DNA of 20,910 bases from a virus. The stretch spans positions 1 through 20,910 of the IMG/VR virus record IMGVR_UViG_3300043438_000397. One strand, given 5' to 3'. This document shows positions 13,590 through 19,335 of the stretch, piece by piece. How positions within the stretch are numbered: the first letter of the stretch is position 1; every line of letters starts with the position of its first letter. A program made the translations under genes and the position numbers. Below the pieces are notes generated by a model. The model worked only from the letters and a program-made list of their open reading frames with translations, was not told the origin of the DNA and ran no database searches.

Positions 13590-15584
13590 ATGGATGCAAC
13601 AAACAATATTGCCACTGATCTATTCTACAAAATACGTAGTAGATTTTCTGGCCTAAAATTAGGCAACGACACAGGTGCTATCACTATCAATCCCGAAGAA
13701 GCAAGATTCTTTGATTTTGATTACAAAGACGGCGAAGCAGCTATTGGTCATGTAAGTATTAGCCTGGCGGAGGATAATTCTATTAAAGTTTATTTCAGTA
13801 CAGGAATAACAGAAAGCATGGATACCTTACAGAAAGAAGGCTGGTATGGATTCTTAAAAGAATTACGGTTGTTTGCCAAAAGAAGATTAATGAGTTTTGA
13901 TACTAGAGATATTGCCAAAGACAATCTAGATCGTAGAGACTTTGAGTTTTTAAGTCAATACAATGCACCAAAACAATCACAACCAAATACACCCCCCACC
14001 GTTGGAGAATCAATTATGAGCGAAAGCGCAATGTATGGCAGCAAGAACGTCAGCTTCCAAAAATTAATGGACACACGTTTAATCATCAAACACAGCAAGG
14101 CAGTTATGGACGACACTGCCCCTGGTAGTAGAACAAGAAACATCGGTGCATTGTTTGTGGAAAATCAAGACGGTGAAAGATTTAAATATCCTTTTATCCA
14201 CCTAGCTGGTGCTCGTGCTATGCAACGTCACGTAGCCAATGGCGGATTGCCCTATGACGAACTTGGAAAAAGCATTGTTGGTATGAGTGAAGAAATTGCG
14301 CAACTAAAAAGTTTTGAAAGTTATGTTGTGCGCAATGATCTAATGAATTCAATGAACAACTCTATTGTAGAACGATCATCACAATATCTAAATGGACTAA
14401 GAGAACAAATCAAAGCACTGGCCAAGCAAGGCCATTACGAGGCATACAAAGAAAATTTCCAGGCAATGGAACCCTTAGAGATTCCACAAGACGTAGTAGA
14501 ACAGTACACAGATCAATTTACAGTAAGAAATTTCAAAGAAGATATCAAATCAGTATTTCCTGTTCTATATAGAATAATGAAAGAAAACGAAATAGGCTAT
14601 GACGACATAGTCGAAATGACGCAACCAGACGTAGTAGAAAACGAGGTTGCTGCAAATTACAACGATCCATTTGCTAGGTTTGAAACTTGGGCAATGGGAC
14701 TAGGCGAAGCTAGTGCAATTGCTAGCGAAGATCAAGAAGAAAAATCAGCAGCAGTAAGAGAATTACAAGAATTAGTAGGACAACATTTTCCAGCAGGTGT
14801 AGATGGCACAAACGCTATCGAAAGCCTTAAAGGCATAATTGAAGATCCACAATTGTTTCAAGAAATTAAAGAACAATCAAAACAAGATCCAGACAGCTGT
14901 GTAAGAGGTCTGATAAAAGAATGGTTAGAGCAAAATGCGCCCGATACTCTAGAACAATTAGACTTCGGAGATTTTGTTCCACCAGAAGGTGAAGCGCCGG
15001 CGACTGACCAAGGGGGTGATATAACAGCGCCAGAAGCACCACAAGAGGGATCCGATGGTCCAAATAAAAGCGATGTTCCTGCTTTTATGCGAAAAGCCAA
15101 AGGTGACGATGATTGGAAAATGAGCACCAAGGATATGGATGACGAACAAACAAAATCGCCAACCAGTTCCGCTGGGCTAGCACGTAGAAAACAAGAACTA
15201 GGTATGGGGGAAGCTGATACTGAACCATCTAAAAAAGATGATGACGACAATTCTCCTCCTTGGGATGCAGATGATGAAAAGTCAAATTTTAAAAAGCCCA
15301 ACAATCCTAACAGAACAGGCCGAGATAGTGCTAGAGCATTAGCACAGCGAGGCATGCAGTCTAAAATGGATGTTCAAGAGTTAGCAGAATTTGTTCATAC
15401 ATTTTATGATCGTGAATCAGGTACATTCCCTAAAGGCCCAGAAGGCGTTGCTATTATGGTAGGCAAGAAGTTTGGTGAACAAGCAGAAATGGTTGCTCGC
15501 AAAATGGTAGAAAGAATGGCACCACAACAGCAAGATCCGCAGATTGCAGAACTTGCTCGTATTAGAGAATTGGCAGGCTATTAA
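13590..15584 (+). CDS. large conserved phage protein of unknown function
   Basis: The 664-aa product is not assigned to a family. Visible parts are an N-terminal alpha/beta domain (about 1-125, with 'YFSTGITESMDTLQKEGWYGFLKELRLFAKRR'), a Gln/Pro/Thr linker (about 126-140), a second domain with 'RTRNIGALFVENQDGERFKYPFIHLAGARAMQRHVANGG' in pieces and a long helical part, an acidic low-complexity stretch (about 460-580), and a helical C-terminus ending 'IAELARIRELAGY'. It has no membrane segment. Late promoter and position after gp17 suggest a virion or packaging protein. An in-frame ATG at 14016 has its own GGAG (14004-14007) just after the linker, so a shorter 522-aa form may also be made. A terminator follows. 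Confidence 0.85.
   Translation: MDATNNIATDLFYKIRSRFSGLKLGNDTGAITINPEEARFFDFDYKDGEAAIGHVSISLAEDNSIKVYFSTGITESMDTLQKEGWYGFLKELRLFAKRRLMSFDTRDIAKDNLDRRDFEFLSQYNAPKQSQPNTPPTVGESIMSESAMYGSKNVSFQKLMDTRLIIKHSKAVMDDTAPGSRTRNIGALFVENQDGERFKYPFIHLAGARAMQRHVANGGLPYDELGKSIVGMSEEIAQLKSFESYVVRNDLMNSMNNSIVERSSQYLNGLREQIKALAKQGHYEAYKENFQAMEPLEIPQDVVEQYTDQFTVRNFKEDIKSVFPVLYRIMKENEIGYDDIVEMTQPDVVENEVAANYNDPFARFETWAMGLGEASAIASEDQEEKSAAVRELQELVGQHFPAGVDGTNAIESLKGIIEDPQLFQEIKEQSKQDPDSCVRGLIKEWLEQNAPDTLEQLDFGDFVPPEGEAPATDQGGDITAPEAPQEGSDGPNKSDVPAFMRKAKGDDDWKMSTKDMDDEQTKSPTSSAGLARRKQELGMGEADTEPSKKDDDDNSPPWDADDEKSNFKKPNNPNRTGRDSARALAQRGMQSKMDVQELAEFVHTFYDRESGTFPKGPEGVAIMVGKKFGEQAEMVARKMVERMAPQQQDPQIAELARIRELAGY
14004..14018 (+). 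promoter_or_regulatory. possible internal ribosome-binding site and start
   Basis: GGAG (14004-14007) lies 8 nt before an in-frame ATG (14016-14018, residue 143 of the 664-aa protein), at the boundary between the Pro/Gln linker and the second domain. Internal in-frame starts yielding a second product are known for phage genes. Since the main start lacks a Shine-Dalgarno sequence, this site could be efficient. Confidence 0.4.
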
Positions 15585-15604
15585 AATTTAATGCTAAACA
15601 GATC

Positions 15605-15628
15605 GGGCACTTAGGTGCCCTTTCTTTT
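15605..15628 (+). terminator. intrinsic terminator after the 664-aa gene
   Basis: GGGCAC (15605-15610), a TTAG loop and GTGCCC (15615-15620) are followed by TTTCTTTT. It closes the gp17 transcription unit. The remaining bases to 15718 hold an AT-rich TATATAT stretch (15668-15676) but no convincing -35/-10 pair. Confidence 0.85.
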
Positions 15629-15718
15629 GGCTAAATTGATTGTCAACGAATTCACAGGCTACCGCGTTATATATATGTAGGGGTAGAAATTCCTACTTAA
15701 CCAAAAGGAAACTTTAAA

Positions 15719-15952
15719 ATGAAATCAGCAATCGCAATCCTCGCTACCGTGTTCGCAGTATCAGCATTTGCACAAGCACCTGCCAAGAAAGAAGAAGCCA
15801 AGCCAGCAGCACCAGCTGCCGCAGCAAGTGCTCCAGCAGCACCAGCTAAGGTTGAAGCCAAGAAGGAAGAGAAAAAGCCTGCAAAAAGTGAGCCTGCTAA
15901 GAAAGAGCCAGCTAAAGCAGACGCAAAGCCAGCCGCTGCTCCAGCGAAGTAA
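15719..15952 (+). CDS. exported Ala/Lys/Pro-rich low-complexity protein
   Basis: The 77-aa product begins with a clear signal peptide (MKSAIAILATVFAVSAFA, cleavage expected after AFA at residue 18). The mature part is nearly all Ala, Lys, Pro and Glu ('KKEEAKPAAP', 'PAKVEAKKEEKKPAKSEP' style), basic and probably extended. No catalytic domain exists. Similar short exported Ala/Lys/Pro-rich proteins are common in Gram-negative bacteria, notably betaproteobacteria, so it may have been captured from a host; the codon usage looks more GC-rich than the neighbours. In the periplasm it might alter the envelope or bind polyanions, which is guesswork. The Shine-Dalgarno AAGGA (15705-15709) lies 9 nt before ATG. 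Only one base separates its stop from the frame of the next ORF. Confidence 0.75.
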   Translation: MKSAIAILATVFAVSAFAQAPAKKEEAKPAAPAAAASAPAAPAKVEAKKEEKKPAKSEPAKKEPAKADAKPAAAPAK

Positions 15953-15953
15953 A

Positions 15954-16130
15954 TTTGATTTAGAAGACAGTGACCTCATAATAGACGATGAGGTCACTTA
16001 TGGCCGTAATCGACGAAGCGCAGAGTTTGGCAAGTTAGTTGAAGATGACGAACTATCAGACTATGTAAAGTTTAGATTATGGCTGGCTAGACAAAGAGCA
16101 ATGGCCAAATATAAAGAAGTCCATGGTTAA
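15954..16130 (+). CDS. small acidic conserved-looking ORF without a normal start
   Basis: An open frame immediately after the exported protein's stop encodes about 58 residues with natural composition: 'FDLEDSDLIIDDEVTYGR', 'SAEFGKLVEDDELSDYVKF' and 'RLWLARQRAMAKYKEVHG'. The charged helical end looks like a real phage protein. No ATG, GTG or TTG occurs in frame between 15953 and the conserved part; the frame is +1 relative to the upstream gene. Upstream, the same frame only mirrors the low-complexity gene. It may start at a rare codon such as ATA (15978 or 15981) or CTG, be reached by frameshifting, or reflect an indel in the assembly. The start given is only the beginning of the convincing stretch. 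A perfect 11-bp hairpin lies inside it. Confidence 0.5.
   Translation, partial: FDLEDSDLIIDDEVTYGRNRRSAEFGKLVEDDELSDYVKFRLWLARQRAMAKYKEVHG
15969..15998 (+). repeat. perfect 11-bp inverted repeat
   Basis: AGTGACCTCAT (15969-15979) and ATGAGGTCACT (15988-15998) pair perfectly around an 8-nt loop. It starts 16 nt after the stop codon of the exported protein and has no T-tract, so it is not an ordinary terminator. It may stabilise the upstream mRNA, affect recoding, or bind a protein as DNA. Confidence 0.8.
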
Positions 16131-16145
16131 GCCCTGGGCTTTTTT
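16129..16145 (+). terminator. weak intrinsic terminator
   Basis: AAGCC (16129-16133), a CTG loop and GGCTT (16137-16141) are followed by TTTT. The stem is only 5 bp and overlaps the stop codon of the preceding ORF. It separates this unit from the gp32 promoter region. Confidence 0.5.
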
Positions 16146-16181
16146 ATTGGCAAAATAAAATCAAAAATAAACAAAAAATCA

Positions 16182-16210
16182 TTGACCTTGCTAAATAAAA
16201 AGCGCATAAT
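16182..16210 (+). promoter_or_regulatory. sigma70-like promoter for gp32
   Basis: TTGACC (16182-16187), a 17-bp spacer and CATAAT (16205-16210) give a near-consensus host-type promoter with a start near 16217 and a leader of about 50 nt. The spacer contains a CTAAATA late-type box (16191-16197), so both early and late transcription of gp32 are plausible, as in T4. Confidence 0.7.
16191..16197 (+). promoter_or_regulatory. late promoter core CTAAATA upstream of gp32
   Basis: CTAAATA is identical to the box before the sheath gene. It lies 69 nt before the gp32 ATG, within the spacer of the sigma70-like promoter. Confidence 0.45.
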
Positions 16211-16224
16211 AACATATGTGCATA

Positions 16225-16261
16225 AGGCATATAAACATTTTAGGCATAACATAGGAGGCAT
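16225..16261 (+). repeat. AGGCAT repeats in the gp32 leader
   Basis: AGGCAT occurs at 16225-16230, 16242-16247 and 16256-16261; the last overlaps the strong Shine-Dalgarno AGGAGG (16253-16258), 8 nt before ATG. The leader is A/T-rich and looks poorly structured. T4 gp32 represses its own translation by binding such a leader, so this could be the autoregulatory site. Confidence 0.5.
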
Positions 16262-16266
16262 TTAAA

Positions 16267-17268
16267 ATGGCAACTCTCGCAGAAATCCGTGCAAAACTTC
16301 AAGAAGCACAATCAAAGTCCACAGGACAATCCACAGGCGGTGGAGACAACGCAATTTACCCACATTGGAATATGCAAGAAGGCAAAGAAGCGGTTATCCG
16401 TTTGCTACCCGATGGCAATTCAGCCAATACGTTTTTCTGGGTAGAACGTGCAATGATCAAATTGCCGTTCGCAGGCATCAAAGGTGAAACAGATTCACGA
16501 GCCGTGCAGGTACAGGTTCCTTGTGTAGAAATGTACAACGACGGTACAGCCTGTCCGATCCTGACAGAAGTTCGTGGCTGGTTTAAAGACAAGGCTCTGG
16601 AAGAAATGGGTCGTAAGTATTGGAAGAAGCGTTCATACATCTTTCAAGGGTTTGTGGTAGAAGATCCTATTAAGGAAGATAGAATTCCAGAGAATCCTAT
16701 CCGTCGATTCATTATCGGTCCACAGATTTATCAAATTATCCGTTCAGCACTGATGGATCCAGAGTTGGAAGAATTGCCAACTGACTACATGCGTGGCGTT
16801 GACTTCCGTATTGCTAAAACTAGCAAAGGTGGTTTTGCTGACTACTCTACCTCAAAGTGGAGCCGTCGTGAACGTGCAATTGCCGATGCAGACAAAGCAG
16901 CAATTGAACAGTTTGGATTACATAATCTCAGCGACTTCTTGCCCAAGAAGCCAACAGACGTCGAGCTCAAGGTCATGAAAGAAATGTTTGAAGCGTCAGT
17001 TGACGGTGAAGCATATGATATGGATCGTTGGGGTCAATACTTCAAACCAGCAGGTATGGGTCAAGCAACAGGTGATCCCAATAAAGCTGCCGCACCACGT
17101 GCCGCAGTAGCCGCTCCAGTAGCCGCAGCCGAAGAAGATGCTCCTTGGGAAGAGCCTGCTACTCCAGCAGTAAAGGCAGCAGCACCAGCAGCATCAGCAG
17201 CACCTACTGGTGAAAGTGCAAGTCGTGCGCAAGATATTCTTGCGATGATTCGTAACCGTCAAAAGTAA
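16267..17268 (+). CDS. gp32: single-stranded DNA-binding protein
   Basis: The 333-aa product (T4 gp32: 301 aa) coats single-stranded DNA in replication and recombination. Features: an N-terminal basic helix ('LAEIRAKLQEAQ') for cooperative self-binding; an OB-fold core with 'YPHWNM...AVIRLLPDG', 'FFWVERAMIKLPF', 'RKYWKKRSYIFQGFVVEDP', 'NPIRRFIIGPQIYQII' and 'DYSTSKWSRRERA'; then a long Ala/Pro-rich linker and an acidic patch 'EEDAPWEEP' before a final helix 'RAQDILAMIRNRQK'. The T4 zinc site seems reduced: C86 and C96 keep the T4 Cys77/Cys87 spacing, but Leu99 and Gly73 stand where T4 has Cys90 and His64. It is driven by its own promoter, has a very strong Shine-Dalgarno, and precedes uvsX and a uvsY-like gene, its recombination partners. 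Confidence 0.95.
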   Translation: MATLAEIRAKLQEAQSKSTGQSTGGGDNAIYPHWNMQEGKEAVIRLLPDGNSANTFFWVERAMIKLPFAGIKGETDSRAVQVQVPCVEMYNDGTACPILTEVRGWFKDKALEEMGRKYWKKRSYIFQGFVVEDPIKEDRIPENPIRRFIIGPQIYQIIRSALMDPELEELPTDYMRGVDFRIAKTSKGGFADYSTSKWSRRERAIADADKAAIEQFGLHNLSDFLPKKPTDVELKVMKEMFEASVDGEAYDMDRWGQYFKPAGMGQATGDPNKAAAPRAAVAAPVAAAEEDAPWEEPATPAVKAAAPAASAAPTGESASRAQDILAMIRNRQK

Positions 17269-17281
17269 ATCGTTGTAGACA

Positions 17282-17307
17282 AGAGTACGAGCCCGCGCTC
17301 GTACTCT
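17282..17307 (+). terminator. strong hairpin after gp32, terminator or processing site
   Basis: AGAGTACGAGC (17282-17292), a CCGC loop and GCTCGTACTCT (17297-17307) pair perfectly over 11 bp. The following CTTTCATTTC is only moderately T-rich, so it may attenuate rather than stop transcription, allowing more gp32 than UvsX to be made. Confidence 0.65.
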
Positions 17308-17329
17308 CTTTCATTTCAGGAGAATAATA

Positions 17330-17539
17330 ATGGCAAGAGTACAAAAAATTAATGAGAACTTCTCTCTAAGTTTTAACAGCAGAGAAGACCAAACAGGCGA
17401 TACAGTAGCAGACATTGATGTTAGATTTGACAACCCCAAGGATGATTCTGTTATAATTAATAGATTAAACACTTGGCTTATAGCAATTGGTCGTACTGAC
17501 ATTGTTGTAAGTCCAAAGAAACTACCAAAGGGTGAATAA
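17330..17539 (+). CDS. small protein of unknown function upstream of uvsX
   Basis: The 69-aa product has an N-terminal strand pattern ('KINENFSLSFNSRE'), an acidic 'DTVADIDVRFDNPKDDS' segment, a helix 'VIINRLNTWLIAIG' and a basic end. No family is recognised. Shine-Dalgarno AGGAG (17319-17323) precedes the ATG. Its TAA overlaps the uvsX ATG (TAATG), so the two are translationally coupled; a small regulator or accessory to the recombinase is possible but unsupported. Confidence 0.7.
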   Translation: MARVQKINENFSLSFNSREDQTGDTVADIDVRFDNPKDDSVIINRLNTWLIAIGRTDIVVSPKKLPKGE

Positions 17540-18618
17540 TGGCAAAAGCATTCGATATCAGTAAATTTAGAAAGTCAATTACTAAATCTATCGACGGTTT
17601 AAGTATTGGCTTCAACGACCCAACAGACTGGGTCAGTACAAACAACTACGCATTAAACTATCTTATCAGTGGATATTTTGATCGTGGTATTCCACTAGGC
17701 AAGGTAACTGTGTTTGCGGGTGAAAGTGGTGCAGGTAAAAGTTTTATCTGTTCAGGTAATCTAGTCAAGAACGCACAAGCACAGGGCATTTATCCTATCT
17801 TGATTGATACAGAAAATGCGCTAGATGAAAAATGGTTACACGCTCTCGGAGTTGATACAAGTCCAGACAAGTTGTTAAAACTTAACATGGCCATGATTGA
17901 TGACGTGGCAAAGACTATCACAGAGTTTATTGCAGAATACAAAACAATGGATGAAGCAGATCGTCCCAAGATCTTGTTTATCATAGACAGCTTAGGTATG
18001 CTGTTGACGCCTACAGACGTTAATCAGTTCCAAGCTGGTGATATGAAAGGTGATATGGGCCGTAAGCCTAAGGCATTGACAGCACTGGTTCGCAACTGTG
18101 TTAATATGTTTGGCGCCTACAACATTGGTATGGTATGTACCAATCACACCTACGCAAGTCAAGATATGTTTGATCCAGATGACAAGATCTCCGGTGGACA
18201 AGGTTTCATCTACGCAAGTTCGATCGTTGTTGCTATGCGTAAATTAAAATTGAAACTTGATGCAGACGGCAACAAGACTACAACTGTACAAGGTATTCGT
18301 GCAGCTTGTAAGATTATGAAAACTCGTTATGCAAAGCCGTTTGAAAGTGTACAGGTTGAGATTCCTTATGAAACAGGTATGAGTCCATACAGTGGATTAG
18401 TCGACTTGTTCGAAGCCAAAGGTCTGCTCAAGAAGGAAGGTAATAGTCTTGTCTACACTACCAAAGACGGTGAGATCATCAAGCAGTTCCGCAAGGCCTG
18501 GGAACGCAACGAAAAAGACGGTCTCGACATTGCAATGGCAGACATTTCTAAACACGGTGAAATTTCCACTTCTGAGATAACTACTACAGTTGAACCAGAC
18601 TTGGAGGTCACTGAATGA
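17539..18618 (+). CDS. uvsX: RecA-like recombinase UvsX
   Basis: The 359-aa product matches T4 UvsX (about 390 aa): Walker A 'GESGAGKS' (61-68), the 'LIDTENALDEKWLHALGVD' segment with the catalytic Glu (E92), Walker B 'ILFIID' (145-150), DNA-binding loop region 'DMKGDMGRKPKALTAL', and 'GMVCTNHTYAS' and 'ISGGQGFIYASSIVV' strands. It forms filaments on gp32-coated single-stranded DNA and performs strand invasion for recombination-dependent replication and repair. The C-terminus is acidic, a typical interaction tail. It overlaps the gene before it by one base (TAATG) and the gene after by four (ATGA), forming a recombination operon with a UvsY-like gene two positions downstream. Confidence 0.96.
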   Translation: MAKAFDISKFRKSITKSIDGLSIGFNDPTDWVSTNNYALNYLISGYFDRGIPLGKVTVFAGESGAGKSFICSGNLVKNAQAQGIYPILIDTENALDEKWLHALGVDTSPDKLLKLNMAMIDDVAKTITEFIAEYKTMDEADRPKILFIIDSLGMLLTPTDVNQFQAGDMKGDMGRKPKALTALVRNCVNMFGAYNIGMVCTNHTYASQDMFDPDDKISGGQGFIYASSIVVAMRKLKLKLDADGNKTTTVQGIRAACKIMKTRYAKPFESVQVEIPYETGMSPYSGLVDLFEAKGLLKKEGNSLVYTTKDGEIIKQFRKAWERNEKDGLDIAMADISKHGEISTSEITTTVEPDLEVTE

Positions 18619-18845
18619 AAGAAGATTTAATTGCAGATATTTGGACATTGGTGTTAGAACACATTCCTGAGAAACATCGTAAAGATGTGGCAGCAGATTT
18701 TGTTAATACACTAATAGATTATGGTATCAAAGAAAGCGTACTTGACGGCCTCAAAGGTGTTGACACATATCTTGATACTGCAATTGATTATGCAATTGAC
18801 GGAGAAGAGATTGAGGATGAAGATAGTTACGAAGATGAGGAATAA
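18615..18845 (+). CDS. small acidic protein between uvsX and uvsY-like genes
   Basis: The 76-aa product has helices 'LIADIWTLVLEHIPEKHRKDVAADFVNTLIDYGIKESVLDGLKG' in pieces and a strongly acidic C-terminus ('EEIEDEDSYEDEE'). A similar small protein follows uvsX in several marine T4-like phages, as recalled, with no known role. It overlaps uvsX (ATGA). The acidic tail might contact DNA-binding partners such as gp32 or UvsX; that is inference. Confidence 0.8.
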   Translation: MKEDLIADIWTLVLEHIPEKHRKDVAADFVNTLIDYGIKESVLDGLKGVDTYLDTAIDYAIDGEEIEDEDSYEDEE

Positions 18846-19301
18846 ATGAATTGGTACGATCGTGTTTCTAAAGATATCTCAAATATCCCAGATGCTGTGG
18901 CCTATTATGAAGCTGAATTAATTCATGCAAAACAAGATGTCCGTGTAGCAGGAAACATTGAAAAAGCCTCTGCACAGATGCCTGGCATTGTAGAAAATCG
19001 ATTTAACCAACTTCAAGAAATTGAAGGTATTTTAGAATATCTCAATATCGAACTTCGTAGACTCCGCAGTCAACACTTTCGCAAGTATCTTGAAACCTAT
19101 CAACGTCAGTTAAGCTCTAGAGACTGTGAAAAGTTTGTCGAAGGCGAAGCTGATGTTGTTGATTTCGAAAAGATTATCAATGATTTTGCCTTGCTACGCA
19201 ACAAATGGTTGGGCATTATCAAGGCTCTAGACATAAAACAATGGCAGTTAAGCAATATTGTAAAACTACGTACAGCTGGCCTAGAAGACGCCAGTCTTTA
19301 A
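18846..19301 (+). CDS. uvsY: UvsY-like recombination mediator
   Basis: The 151-aa product (T4 UvsY: 137 aa) is mostly helical, with a long coiled-coil-like middle ('NRFNQLQEIEGILEYLNIELRRLRSQHFRKYL' in parts) and a C-terminal 'LRNKWLGIIKALDIKQWQLSNIVKLRTAGLED' stretch whose pattern resembles the end of T4 UvsY ('...ALDAIKSRGFAIKHIQDMRAFEAG'). UvsY loads UvsX onto gp32-covered DNA. ATG follows the previous stop directly, with GAGGA (18837-18841) as ribosome-binding site. Its place behind gp32 and uvsX supports the call. The rest of the protein diverges, so a marine-specific recombination protein remains possible. Confidence 0.6.
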   Translation: MNWYDRVSKDISNIPDAVAYYEAELIHAKQDVRVAGNIEKASAQMPGIVENRFNQLQEIEGILEYLNIELRRLRSQHFRKYLETYQRQLSSRDCEKFVEGEADVVDFEKIINDFALLRNKWLGIIKALDIKQWQLSNIVKLRTAGLEDASL

Positions 19302-19307
19302 ATACTG

Positions 19308-19313
19308 TATAAT
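19308..19313 (+). promoter_or_regulatory. isolated TATAAT -10 element
   Basis: A perfect TATAAT lies 7 nt after the uvsY-like stop, and 21 nt before the next ATG. No good -35 lies at 16-18 bp and no MotA-type box is evident, so its use is uncertain. Confidence 0.35.
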
Positions 19314-19315
19314 AT

Positions 19316-19335
19316 ATGCAGATAAATATCTGCAT
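19316..19335 (+). repeat. 20-bp palindrome over the late box and start codon
   Basis: ATGCAGATA (19316-19324), AA and TATCTGCAT (19327-19335) form a perfect 9-bp inverted repeat. It contains the TAAATA box (19323-19328) and the first two bases of ATG 19334. It could be an operator or chance; an RNA starting upstream would also form a hairpin that hides the start codon. Confidence 0.7.
19322..19328 (+). promoter_or_regulatory. late promoter core ATAAATA
   Basis: ATAAATA ends 5 nt before ATG 19334, the recurring late spacing. This fixes 19334 rather than the in-frame ATG at 19316 as the start. Confidence 0.55.

Noticed and set aside
14858-15355. 165-codon minus-strand frame in the 664-aa gene
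   Set aside because: It is Ser/Pro/Gly-rich because it is antisense to an acidic low-complexity stretch; it has no start signals.
15640-15676. TTGTCA and TATATAT upstream of the exported protein as a sigma70 promoter
   Set aside because: The spacing is about 22 bp, too long for a normal promoter, and shifting either element gives poor hexamers.
15768-15953. Gln/Leu/Arg-rich reading frame from a TTG at 15768 that leads into the ORF ending at 16130
   Set aside because: This part only mirrors the Ala/Lys/Pro-rich gene in the +1 frame and has a shadow-like composition; only the part after about 15954 looks natural.
18840-18848. ATAAATG at the uvsY-like start as a late promoter
   Set aside because: It is the stop codon abutting the start codon; the box would overlap the ATG and a GAGGA ribosome site explains initiation.
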